A DNA stretch of 11,052 bases. It comes from Clostridium sp. (lineage in GTDB: Bacteria; Bacillota; Clostridia; Clostridiales; Clostridiaceae). Position numbers and translations under genes: made by a program. The first letter of the stretch is position 1. Every line of letters begins with the position of its first letter. Under the pieces are notes generated by a model. The model was given only the letters and a program-made list of their open reading frames with translations. It was not told the DNA's origin and ran no database searches. This document shows, in pieces, positions 1 through 7,070 of the stretch. Location: contig NZ_JAHAIF010000073.1 of the NCBI RefSeq assembly GCF_018372875.1, forward strand, positions 1 through 11,052. The letters run 5' to 3'.

Positions 1-171
1 CGGTATTTCCACCCTTCTTACAGGTGATGGATTATACTTAGTTTCTAGTAGTTTAGTTTTAATTGTATGCCAATGTTTTTTGATATGCTCTCGAAGTTCC
101 ACTTCTACTTCCACCACTTGGTCTCTATATTGAGTTTTCTGCTTTCTTTATAATTTCTTTGATTTATCCAA
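1..171 (-). pseudogene. ltrA: Group II intron reverse transcriptase/maturase, N-terminal remnant, frame-broken
   Basis: An AGGAGG (186-181) lies 9 nt before a TTG at 171-169 that opens LDKSKKL and then hits TAA at 150-148. Downstream in the same frame runs LREHIKKHWHTIKTKLL and then KYNPSPVRRVEIP up to position 1. This matches the conserved N-terminal RT0 region of intron-encoded proteins (the 'KY.P.PVRRVEIPK' block). The expected stretch of about 20 residues around the GGVD motif is missing or scrambled. Pieces of it can be read in other frames (EIIKKAENS, then SGG), so several small deletions are likely besides the stop. The protein should be the reverse transcriptase/maturase that splices and moves the intron. 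This copy looks unable to make one, so the intron would need help in trans. The rest of the frame lies off the window. Confidence 0.78.
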
Positions 172-581
172 AGTTGTAAACCTCCTAATGTTCAGTCCTT
201 CGTCCGCTATCGCGATTAGCGGAGTTACTATGACTTCTGATAATTCAGCTATATATCACTATATAGGTTATCAATTTCGAAATTTCATCTACTTATTGAT
301 GTATTATCAGACCTCCCCAGGTAAGAACACGTACTTTCACCTCATATATCTGCCACATTTACTTTCTCTATTTCGTATAGTTTTGGGCTTTACTTTGTCT
401 TGCAAGTTCACCCATAGAGTTAAGCCTCAAATGTGGTTCGTGTACCTCAGACCAAGGTTTTGCCGCCGACTTCCTTCAGATTCCACCTCACGATGGACAC
501 CCTTGTCTTAAGCTAATGGTTGGCACTATCACCCCCCATATCGGACTTCCACCGACTAGCACGTGCCCATGCTGGGCACAC
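1..581 (-). mobile_element. Group IIC intron, 5' part (domains I-III and start of domain IV), cut by the window edge
   Basis: Read on the minus strand, the sequence starts GTGTGCCCAGCATGGGCAC at 581, fitting the GUGYG 5' end of group II introns. It continues with stretches I recognise from the Oceanobacillus iheyensis group IIC ribozyme: the 'CAAGGGTGTCC', 'GGAATCTGAAGGAAG', 'GGTCTGAGG.ACACGAAC', 'CTGGGGAGGTCTG' and 'CAGAAGTCATAGTA' blocks, in the same order. A 7-bp hairpin (TCCGCTA/TAGCGGA, about 207-228) followed by GAAGGACTGAAC matches the domain III end. An SD sequence (AGGAGG, 186-181) then leads into the maturase frame. Domains V and VI and the 3' splice site lie outside the window. The stretch is visibly richer in G and C than its surroundings. 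The 5' boundary is a direct reading; the class assignment rests on recalled similarity. Confidence 0.88.
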
Positions 582-611
582 AAAAATTAGGAGCAGCCAA
601 TGAGCTACTCC
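582..611 (-). terminator. Terminator hairpin used as group IIC intron target
   Basis: Arms 590-597 and 604-611 form an 8-bp stem with a 6-nt loop. On the minus strand the only non-Watson-Crick pair is a G-T wobble, whereas on the plus strand it is a C-A mismatch. On the minus strand the stem is followed by TAATTTTT (589-582) and then directly by the intron's GTGTG. Class C introns are known to insert just after such terminators. A T-rich run (CCCTTTTATTTTT, 610-622) on the plus side means it might also stop plus-strand transcripts. Confidence 0.75.
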
Positions 612-869
612 CTTTTATTTTTCTTCGGACAAGTTTTATATAATAGAGAAACATCAATGCTAAAAGCTACCTCTAAAGTAAATCACATATGAGATTTCAT
701 AGCTACTACAATCTATTTTTTAAAGATTGTCCAAAGACACCCATATGTCCCATGATTAGTGGGACAGGCTAAGCAAAGGGAAAGATGGTGACTAGCTTAC
801 GTAGTGCTTTTACCCTCTTTTCTTTTGGGTCGCCAGGTGAAAGAAAATTTTTATATAAATTGCAATAAC
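612..869. other. Gene-free stretch of about 260 bp with three hairpins
   Basis: No complete gene is visible. On the minus strand an open stretch (about 845-770) reads FLSPGDPKEKRVKALRKL and then VTIFPFA before a TAG. After the stop the same frame continues as PVPLIMGHMGVFGQSLKNRL to a further TAG. I do not recognise it; it could be a decayed C-terminus or chance. Three inverted repeats follow one another: 776-784 with 807-816 (AAGGGAAAG against CTTTTACCCT); 746-752 with 760-766 (TGTCCCA/TGGGACA, perfect, 7-nt loop); and 708-714 with 724-730 (ACAATCT/AGATTGT, perfect, 9-nt loop). This may be structured RNA, the end of another mobile element, or the tail of a lost gene. Confidence 0.4.
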
Positions 870-880
870 AAATTGAACTA
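870..880 (+). repeat. IS30 terminal inverted repeat, left copy
   Basis: AAATTGAACTA pairs perfectly with the complement at 1820-1830. Pairing is lost at the next base in both directions, apart from the displaced TTCTGT block further in. Confidence 0.6.
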
Positions 881-903
881 TTCTGTATTTATGACTTAAA
901 CAC

Positions 904-1744
904 TTAAAGTGCATATATTTGATCTAGTTGTGCCTCAAACAACTCTTCTGGAGTTTTATATTTTAATATCCTTCTTGGAAGAGTATTCATCCAATCTTCT
1001 ATAAAGGCAATATCATGATAAGAATAGCCAGATATACGTTTTCCCTTTGGGACAAAACGACGTATCAAACCATTATGACGCTCATTAGTACCTTTCTCAA
1101 AAGAAAAATATGGATGAATAAAGTATATTTTGCTATTAACTTCAGTTTCAATTGTAGATAAATTAGAAAATTCAGAACCATTGTCACTAGTTATACACTT
1201 AAAAACTTGACTGAATTGCTCACAAAATAGGTTACTTACTATGTTAAGTGCATCTGTAACTGTAGGAGCAGTTTTCGTTATAGCTTTTATTATCATAGAA
1301 TATCGAGTTTTACGTTCTACTATAGTAAGAAGCACATTATCATCCTTAGATTTTTCACCAATAACGCTATCTATCTCCCAATGACCAAATTCTATACGGT
1401 TATCTATATCTATTGGACATTGAGATATGCTAGTACCAAGCTTTTTCTTATGCTTCTTTACTCTAGCAAACTTTGTATTTCTACGCAGTTTCATTGGTAA
1501 ATCTGTATTTTTTACATCCATAAATCCAATATCTATATAGTGTCTTAGTGCAAACCATTTTAAAATCACTACATTCTAAGAGCTTAAAGGTACGATAAGA
1601 ATTTAAACGATGCTTAGAATAGTATTCCTTAGCTATCTTATATGGCGCTGCTCCACCTTTAAGACGAAGTTGAATAATTATATGTTCCTCATAATTTAAG
1701 TGTTTATTTTTACGTGATTCTTTGTTAATATTTGAGTGATTCAT
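904..1744 (-). pseudogene. IS30-family transposase, frameshifted and internally shortened
   Basis: This is the DDE transposase that cuts and joins the IS ends. Translation starts at the ATG at 1744-1742 behind GGAGGA (1758-1753), giving MNHSNINKESRKNKHLNYEE. The N-terminal helix-turn-helix (NYEEHIIIQLRLKGGAAPYK) and VCTKTLYRY are in one frame. From about position 1545 the homology moves to another frame (YIDIGFMDVKNTDLPMKLRR) and stays there to the stop at 904. The catalytic residues survive: D in GHWEIDSVIG, D in TSDNGSEF and E in NERHNGLIRR. The part between the HTH and VCTKTLY is much shorter than the usual 320-380 residue family members allow, so there is likely an in-element deletion too. 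An intact enzyme cannot be made without frameshifting. Confidence 0.85.
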
Positions 1745-1819
1745 AGTGATTATCCTCCGTGTATATTTGGGTTTGGCGATTAAATCATAACACAGAATAA
1801 TCAACTATTGATTTTTTAT

Positions 1820-1830
1820 TAGTTCAATTT
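1820..1830 (-). repeat. IS30 terminal inverted repeat, right copy
   Basis: TAGTTCAATTT on the plus strand is the exact complement of 870-880. It lies upstream of the transposase start. Confidence 0.6.
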
Positions 1831-1838
1831 CATTTTAC

Positions 1839-1853
1839 AACTAATCATTAGTT
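1839..1853. other. Small AT-rich palindrome after the GH13 gene
   Basis: AACTAATCATTAGTT has 6-bp arms and a 3-nt loop and begins about 10 nt after the GH13 stop codon. It has no G/C-rich stem and no clear T run, so it is at best a weak terminator. It lies between the operon end and the IS30 repeat. Confidence 0.25.
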
Positions 1854-1862
1854 TAATTTCTT

Positions 1863-3530
1863 TCAACTAGTCTTTCTATTTTTTTGAATAAATACTACAC
1901 TTTCATATGCCCTTAATTTACCTAAAAGTTGATCTTCATAGTTGCTTATCAAAATTGAAGCATCTTCATGAATATATGAGCTATCATATTCAAGTAAATA
2001 CGAAGTAAAATTACAATATACTATTAACTCTTGTTCTTTATTAATACGCTTATATGCATAAATGTTAGGATCATCTTCCATAAACAGTTCATAATAACCA
2101 TCTGTAATAATATTATATTCTTTTCTTAACTGAATTAATTTTTTATAAGTATAGAAGATAGAATTTGTATTACTTAATTCTATTTTTGCATTAATATATT
2201 TATAGTTTGGATTTATCATTATCCATGGTTGTTTTTTACTAAATCCTGCATATTCGCTATTATCCCATTGCATAGGTGTTCTTGCATTATCACGACTTGA
2301 CTTTCTAAGATATCGTAACATATCCTCATGTGCTACACTTTTTTCTACTTCCACTAATTGTTTATAACTATTTAAACTATCTATATCACGATAGTCTTCC
2401 AACGATTCAAAAGGAGCATTGGTCATACCTAATTCTTCCCCTTGGTATATATATGGTGTTCCTTGCATCATATGAAGACAAATTCCTAACATCTTTGCTG
2501 ATTTTTCATGATAAAAAGGGGTAGATGTATCTCCAAATCTTGAAACGCATCTTGGTTGATCATGGTTGCTCCAAAATAAGGAATTCCATGACTTATTATA
2601 TAATCCAACTTGCCAATTTGTCATAATTCTTTTTAAATCTAATAGTTTAAATCGACGATCTGTCCATTTATTATCTTCTGCGCCATCGACATTCATCATT
2701 TCAAACTGAAAAATCATACTTAACTCAGATCTATCTAACGGTGCAAATCTTTTAGCATCATCTACACTTACGCTAGGAGTTTCTCCTACTGTCATTAATG
2801 ATTTTCTAGATAAGACTTGTTGATTCATCTCCTGCAAATATTCATGAATATTTGGACCATTAGCACAAACTTTATGACCTTTTATATCACTATCGATATA
2901 ATATTTGCTTTCATCCTTGCTAATTAGATTGATAACATCTAAGCGAAATCCATCAACACCCAAACTCACCCAATAATTCATAATATCAAAAACTTCTTGT
3001 CTTACTTTAGGATTTTGCCAATTTAAATCCGGCTGTTTCTTAGAAAACAAATGCAAATAATATTCCTGAGTATTTTCATCATATTCCCATGCTGATCCTT
3101 GGAAACAGCTTGTCCAATTGTTCGGTTCATGACCATCATTAGGCTTCCTCCAAATATAATAATCACGATATGGATTATCCTTAGAACTTTTACTTTCAAT
3201 AAACCATTGATGTTCATCACTTGTATGATTAAATACAATATCTATAACAATTTTCATACCTCTTGAGTGAGCTTCATTTAATAATTTCAAAAAATCCTCA
3301 ATTGTTCCAAATTCATTAATAACTTTTCTATAATCAGAAATATCATACCCATTATCATCATTAGGAGATTCATAAATAGGTGTCAACCATAAGATATCAA
3401 CCCCTAAAAATTTCAAATAATCTAAACATGAAATAATTCCATTTAAATCACCTACTCCATCATTGTTACTATCCTTAAAGCTCCTTGTATAAATCTGATA
3501 TACAACACCTTTTTCCCACCATTGATTCAT
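1863..3530 (-). CDS. GH13 alpha-glucosidase, oligo-1,6-glucosidase type
   Basis: Cytosolic retaining alpha-glucosidase of 555 residues, a normal length for family GH13 (oligo-1,6-glucosidase/maltase). Expected reaction: release of glucose from the non-reducing end of isomalto- or malto-oligosaccharides. Visible motifs are the Ca/Mg loop DSNNDGVGD (20-28), region I DIVFNHT (97-103), nucleophile D198 in GFRLDVINLISK, acid/base E250 in TVGETPSV and stabiliser D324 in FWSNHDQPR. Val199 next to the nucleophile is the residue linked to alpha-1,6 preference in this family. The FQFEMMNVD stretch resembles isomaltase (FQFEHMDLD) and not trehalose-6-phosphate hydrolase. The ATG start has AAGGGG about 9 nt upstream. 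The gene follows GH4 by 46 nt, but a strong hairpin lies in that gap, so it may be expressed at a lower level than the rest of the operon. Family sure; exact substrate not. Confidence 0.92.
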   Translation of the reverse strand: MNQWWEKGVVYQIYTRSFKDSNNDGVGDLNGIISCLDYLKFLGVDILWLTPIYESPNDDNGYDISDYRKVINEFGTIEDFLKLLNEAHSRGMKIVIDIVFNHTSDEHQWFIESKSSKDNPYRDYYIWRKPNDGHEPNNWTSCFQGSAWEYDENTQEYYLHLFSKKQPDLNWQNPKVRQEVFDIMNYWVSLGVDGFRLDVINLISKDESKYYIDSDIKGHKVCANGPNIHEYLQEMNQQVLSRKSLMTVGETPSVSVDDAKRFAPLDRSELSMIFQFEMMNVDGAEDNKWTDRRFKLLDLKRIMTNWQVGLYNKSWNSLFWSNHDQPRCVSRFGDTSTPFYHEKSAKMLGICLHMMQGTPYIYQGEELGMTNAPFESLEDYRDIDSLNSYKQLVEVEKSVAHEDMLRYLRKSSRDNARTPMQWDNSEYAGFSKKQPWIMINPNYKYINAKIELSNTNSIFYTYKKLIQLRKEYNIITDGYYELFMEDDPNIYAYKRINKEQELIVYCNFTSYLLEYDSSYIHEDASILISNYEDQLLGKLRAYESVVFIQKNRKTS

Positions 3531-3550
3531 ATTACAAAACCCCTTTCAAT

Positions 3551-3584
3551 ATAAATAAAAAGCAGATAACTGCTCTTTATTTAT
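3551..3584 (-). terminator. Strong hairpin terminator between GH4 and GH13
   Basis: Arms 3551-3565 and 3570-3584 pair over 15 bp with one G-T wobble on the minus strand and a 4-nt loop. The core is AGCAG-TTAT-CTGCT, flanked by an A-rich arm and a TTTTTATTTAT arm, the form of an intrinsic terminator working in both directions. The stop codon of GH4 (TAA, 3579-3577) is part of the stem. It should end most transcripts from the PTS operon, leaving GH13 to read-through or to a promoter inside GH4. Confidence 0.8.
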
Positions 3585-4893
3585 AAAACTGTGGTAAATA
3601 TTTTTTATGCGCTTCTAACATTTCATCTAAAATCTTCTTAGCAGTAATTTCACTTTGAACTAACGGATTAATACTCATTGCTACTAATGCATCATTATAA
3701 TCACCTGTCACAGCTGCATTTGTTGTTAAGATTTCAAATGCTTTTAATTGTTGTATTAAACCTACAACCTGAATAGGTAAAGAACCAACACGAATAGGTT
3801 TTGGACCATCTTTTGTAATTACACAACTTACTTCTACAGCAACATCATCAGGTAAGTTAGAGATAGCACCATTATTTAAAGTATCAACTACTTGGATATC
3901 ACCTTTATCGTTATATAAAGAAGAAATTAAGTTACATGCTGCATCACTATAATATGCTCCACCACGTTTTTCTAATTCTTTCGGTTTAATATCGAGACTT
4001 TCATCTTTATAAATTTCAAATAATTTCTTCTCAACTTCTTTAACAACCTTAGCACGGCATCTATTATTTTCCGCATCTTCAAGACAATGTTCTAGCATTT
4101 GTTGTTTTTGTATATAATAACGTAAGTACCCAATTCCTAAATATCCATACCCCTTCAAGAATTCATTTCCCCATGGTATATCCACAATATTCTTTAATGA
4201 TTCCTTTGTTCCTTTATTAATCATTTTATCTATTAGAAGTTTATTTACATTCTCACCATTCAGCTGAATATCTAAAGCATAAATCATATGATTAATTCCA
4301 CCAATAATAACGTTAAGCTTGTCTTCTGCTTCTACATCCAAAATCTTTTCTATATCTTTAATCATATTAACCGGTCCATTACATAAACCAATAAACTTTT
4401 TCCATCCTGTATGCCTAAATACAGCTTCTGCATTAATCCCAGACGGATTAGTAAAAGAAATGATCCAAGAATCAGGGCATAACTCTTCACAATCTCTAAT
4501 AATATCAAAAATAACCGGAATAGTTCTTAATGCTTTAAACATTCCACCTGGTCCATTTGTCTCTTGCCCAATAACACCGTATTTTAATGGTATTAATTCG
4601 TCTTTTTCACGTGCATCTAATTGTCCTACCCTAAACTGAGTAGTAACAAAATCAGCATTTTTCAATGCAGCACGACGATCTAATGTAAGGTGTATCTCCA
4701 TATCGATACCTGCTTTTTTTACCATTCGCCTTGCTAGATTTCCTACAATATCTAACTTCTCTTTTCCTTCTTCAATATCAACAAGCCATAATTCTTTTAC
4801 TGGTAATTCATTGTGTCTCTTAATTAACCCTTCAACAAGTTCTGGAGTATAGCTACTTCCTCCACCTATCGTTACAACCTTAATTCCTCTCAT
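3577..4893 (-). CDS. GH4 6-phospho-glycosidase (LicH/CelF/ChbF type)
   Basis: NAD- and divalent-metal-dependent hydrolase of family GH4, 438 residues, cytosolic. It cleaves the phosphorylated disaccharide delivered by the PTS through an oxidation-elimination mechanism. Evidence: Rossmann nucleotide-binding start IGGGSSYTPELVEG (9-22); REKDELIPLKYGVIGQETNG (95-114), a hallmark block; TNPSG (148-152); metal-binding C171 in GLCNGPVN; and H202 in GGINHMIYAL. The C-N-x-P context is that of the 6-phospho-beta-glucosidase/ChbF branch, while 6-phospho-alpha-glucosidases such as GlvA carry C-D-x-P. The ATG lies inside the end of nagB, with its AAAGGAGA SD inside nagB codons, so translation is probably coupled. 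With NagB next door, the natural substrate may be a 6-phosphorylated glucosamine disaccharide. Family certain, substrate inferred. Confidence 0.93.
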   Translation of the reverse strand: MRGIKVVTIGGGSSYTPELVEGLIKRHNELPVKELWLVDIEEGKEKLDIVGNLARRMVKKAGIDMEIHLTLDRRAALKNADFVTTQFRVGQLDAREKDELIPLKYGVIGQETNGPGGMFKALRTIPVIFDIIRDCEELCPDSWIISFTNPSGINAEAVFRHTGWKKFIGLCNGPVNMIKDIEKILDVEAEDKLNVIIGGINHMIYALDIQLNGENVNKLLIDKMINKGTKESLKNIVDIPWGNEFLKGYGYLGIGYLRYYIQKQQMLEHCLEDAENNRCRAKVVKEVEKKLFEIYKDESLDIKPKELEKRGGAYYSDAACNLISSLYNDKGDIQVVDTLNNGAISNLPDDVAVEVSCVITKDGPKPIRVGSLPIQVVGLIQQLKAFEILTTNAAVTGDYNDALVAMSINPLVQSEITAKKILDEMLEAHKKYLPQFYK

Positions 4894-5635
4894 AATCTTC
4901 TCCTTTCAAATATTTTGCTGCTGCTTCATCTAAAACAACAATAACTTTTTCATGTCTTCTTATAATAGTACTAGGAAATTCTTCTGTTATTTCACCTTTT
5001 AACATATATTCAACAAGTTTAGCTTTCTTTTCACCTTTTGCTATCATTATTAATTGTTTTGCTTTCATAATTGTATTAATACCTTGTGTTACTCCTTGAG
5101 TTGGAACATCTTCAATACAATCAAAACCATAATCTAATGAACTTAAAATAGATTGCTGATGTAAATTAACAACATGACAGCCTCCGTCAAAAGGACTTCC
5201 TGGTTCATTATATGCAATATGACCATCCATCCCAATCCCTAAAAGTTGAATATCTATAGGATTCTGATCAATTTCTCTTTCATATCTATTACATTCTTCT
5301 TCCATATCTTCTGCTTTTCCATTTAATGCATGGATATTCTCTTGTTTAATATTAATTTTATTAAAAAGATAATCCCTCATAAATTTAGCAAAACTTCTTG
5401 GATGATCGTTTTCTACACCAACATATTCATCTAAATTAAATGCAACTACTTCTGAAAAGTCAATATTTCCTTTATTATATTCACTAATTAGATAATCATA
5501 GGTACCTAATGGTGTAGAACCAGTAGCAAATCCTAATACTGCATCTTTCTTATTTTGAATAAATTTACTAACATGCTGACCTACAAACTCATCAACTTCT
5601 CTTTCAGTGTTAAAAACATAGACCTTCATACTCAT
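4880..5635 (-). CDS. nagB: Glucosamine-6-phosphate deaminase (NagB family)
   Basis: Converts glucosamine-6-phosphate to fructose-6-phosphate and ammonia, feeding glycolysis. It has 251 residues, normal for the family. Motifs: phosphate loop ATGSTP (37-42), FNLDEYVG with D69 (equivalent to Asp72 of E. coli NagB), and GIGMDGHIAYNEPG with D137, H139 and E144 (Asp141, His143, Glu148). The usual SRT stretch after NEPG is GGC here (151-153), and the E. coli allosteric positions Arg158/Lys160 align to H154/V156, so E. coli-like GlcNAc-6-P activation is not expected. The first ATG (5635) has AAAGGAG with good spacing; the alternative MKVYVF start two codons later is less well placed. It lies 24 nt after EIIC and overlaps GH4 by 14 nt. 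No nagA is present. Its place in the operon says the imported sugar yields GlcN-6-P. A related sugar-phosphate isomerase cannot be excluded. Confidence 0.9.
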   Translation of the reverse strand: MSMKVYVFNTEREVDEFVGQHVSKFIQNKKDAVLGFATGSTPLGTYDYLISEYNKGNIDFSEVVAFNLDEYVGVENDHPRSFAKFMRDYLFNKINIKQENIHALNGKAEDMEEECNRYEREIDQNPIDIQLLGIGMDGHIAYNEPGSPFDGGCHVVNLHQQSILSSLDYGFDCIEDVPTQGVTQGINTIMKAKQLIMIAKGEKKAKLVEYMLKGEITEEFPSTIIRRHEKVIVVLDEAAAKYLKGEDYERN

Positions 5636-5659
5636 AAAATATCTCCTTTAGTTTATTAA

Positions 5660-6967
5660 TTAATTTATTCTTTTTTCTGCACTCCTTAATAAATCTTTAT
5701 CCAAAGTCTTAACAAACGGGAAGTAAATAGCTGTAGCTACTAAAAAATTAATAACTTGTAATACTACATACTTCCATCCACCAGCAAGCCACCCTGATAT
5801 AAATATAGGTGTTGTCCACGGTATTTCAATTCCTTGTAATAAAGGAACTATTCCTAATTTCATAGCAAAATAAGTAATTATACACAAAACTATTGGAACT
5901 AATACAAAAGGAATCATCATAATTGGATTCAAAACAATAGGAATTCCAAATATAATTGGTTCATTAATATTAAATATTGATGCAGGTGCAGAAAGCTTTG
6001 CAATTGCTTTTAGTTCTGGACTTCTTGCACCAATCCAAATAGACACAATTAGAGAAAGAGTAGCACCTGTTCCTCCTGCAATTAAGAATACATCTCTAAA
6101 TTGTTGGCAAATAATGTTGATTGGATCTTTCCCAGCTTGTACTAACGCTAAATTTTCAGCTGATAATCCTCTCCAAATAGGCCCCATAATTGAACTTACA
6201 ATATTATCACCATGAATACCAAAACACCAAAACAATCCAATAAGTCCTTCACTAATTATTTGTGATGGCAATGAATTTCCTAATGCAGATAATGGCTGTT
6301 GAAAACTTTTATATATAAATTCAAATACAGTACCATAAGGTGTATATTCAAATAGAACCTTAATTAAAAATACACACGTTAAAATAACTGCTGATGGAAT
6401 TAAAGCTGAGAAAGAACGACTTACTGCTGGTGGAACTGATTCTGGAAGCTTAATAACCCATCCTCTTTCTTTAATCCATCTATAACCTTCAATAGTTAAA
6501 ATAGTACAAATCATTGAGACAAATAATCCTGCAGCACCTAAATACTCCATAGGAATAACTCCACCAGATGATACTGATTCACCATTTTCTGTAATAAGAG
6601 TAATACTAAAATTATTTAATAATAAGAACGTAATAATTGGTAAAATTAAAGCACTTGTATCTTTAATTTTATAATAATCTAACAAGGATCTAGAAATTCC
6701 AACTATCAATAATAGAGCCATGATATTAAATGTAGGCTCAAGTAGATAACCTAATTTACTAATATTTTCTGCGCCAAAAATACTACCTAATATACTATTT
6801 AAAGTTTCAGATGGCAAATTAGATAAAAGTAAAAAAATAGACCCAATAATCAAAAATGGCATAATACTAGTAAATCCATCACGAATTGCACTCAAATAAC
6901 GATTCTGTTCTAATTTTTCAGCAATCGGCATTAAAGTCCTTTCTAACATTTCTGTAAACTTATTCAC
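5660..6967 (-). CDS. PTS EIIC permease, lactose/cellobiose/chitobiose family (CelB/LicC/ChbC-like)
   Basis: Integral membrane subunit that moves a disaccharide across the membrane for phosphorylation by EIIB. It has 435 residues and is full length for a stand-alone EIIC. About ten hydrophobic segments are visible (for example 31-50, 79-94, 104-125, 141-160, 188-206, 290-312, 350-372 and 398-416). Family motifs: LPESVPPAVSRSFSALIP (174-191); FGIHGDN with H252; and IFNINEPIIFGIP with E336. These align with His250 and Glu334 of the Bacillus cereus chitobiose transporter ChbC. The start is GTG at 6967 behind AGGAGGAG (6980-6973), the best fit in sequence. The partner EIIA and EIIB domains are fused in the upstream gene. 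Specificity within the glucose/GlcNAc beta-disaccharide group cannot be read from sequence. Confidence 0.94.
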   Translation of the reverse strand: MNKFTEMLERTLMPIAEKLEQNRYLSAIRDGFTSIMPFLIIGSIFLLLSNLPSETLNSILGSIFGAENISKLGYLLEPTFNIMALLLIVGISRSLLDYYKIKDTSALILPIITFLLLNNFSITLITENGESVSSGGVIPMEYLGAAGLFVSMICTILTIEGYRWIKERGWVIKLPESVPPAVSRSFSALIPSAVILTCVFLIKVLFEYTPYGTVFEFIYKSFQQPLSALGNSLPSQIISEGLIGLFWCFGIHGDNIVSSIMGPIWRGLSAENLALVQAGKDPINIICQQFRDVFLIAGGTGATLSLIVSIWIGARSPELKAIAKLSAPASIFNINEPIIFGIPIVLNPIMMIPFVLVPIVLCIITYFAMKLGIVPLLQGIEIPWTTPIFISGWLAGGWKYVVLQVINFLVATAIYFPFVKTLDKDLLRSAEKRIN

Positions 6968-6987
6968 AACAATCTCCTCCTTTTTAG

Positions 6988-7008
6988 TTAATTATATAAT
7001 CTTTTCAT
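6988..7008 (-). other. Possible six-codon leader ORF before EIIC
   Basis: ATG AAA AGA TTA TAT AAT TAA, preceded by AAGGTGA with 5-nt spacing. It ends 20 nt before the EIIC start codon, just ahead of its SD. It could be a translated leader or chance. It overlaps a TATAAT-like string on the same strand. Confidence 0.18.
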
Positions 7009-7070
7009 AAAAATCACCTTGTAAACATTTTCTCTAACAATAACGAAATTATGTATAAGTGTATTAATTA

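Larger units (their letters stand above)
870..1830 (-). mobile_element. IS30-family insertion sequence, degenerate
   Basis: The element is bounded by an 11-bp perfect inverted repeat (AAATTGAACTA at 870-880 and its complement at 1820-1830) and contains an IS30-type transposase transcribed leftward. At about 961 bp it is a little short for the family, consistent with internal loss. Beyond the 11 bp the two ends still share a TTCTGT.TTATGA.TTAA-like block, but it lies immediately inside the left repeat and about 20 nt further in at the right end, as if the right end gained sequence or the left end lost it. I see no convincing 2-3 bp target duplication (flanks AAC and CAT). It lies 32 bp past the GH13 stop codon. 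Confidence 0.72.

Noticed and set aside
188..511. 107-codon plus-strand open frame
   Set aside because: It lies on the opposite strand of the conserved group IIC ribozyme core, and the predicted protein has no recognisable features.
904..1744. Programmed frameshifting in the IS30 transposase
   Set aside because: No A6G-like slippery heptamer was seen at the frame change, and the region also looks internally deleted, so mutation is simpler.
1481..1804. Upstream start extending the IS30 N-terminal frame to 1804
   Set aside because: The ATG at 1744 has a good SD (GGAGGA) and begins the family-like sequence; the 20 extra codons would be IS-end sequence.
2330..3238. Small open frames on both strands inside the GH13 gene
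   Set aside because: They overlap a full-length GH13 frame with all catalytic motifs and have no supporting SD or homology.
1863..3530. Trehalose-6-phosphate hydrolase (TreC) reading of the GH13 enzyme
   Set aside because: The segments around the acid/base and FQFE resemble oligo-1,6-glucosidase, and no trehalose PTS or TreR is nearby.
4319..4639. 106-codon plus-strand open frame
   Set aside because: Antisense shadow of the GH4 coding sequence.
3577..4893. 6-phospho-alpha-glucosidase (GlvA/MalH) reading of the GH4 enzyme
   Set aside because: The metal-site context is C-N-x-P rather than C-D-x-P, and the permease is Cel/Chb type rather than the maltose type.
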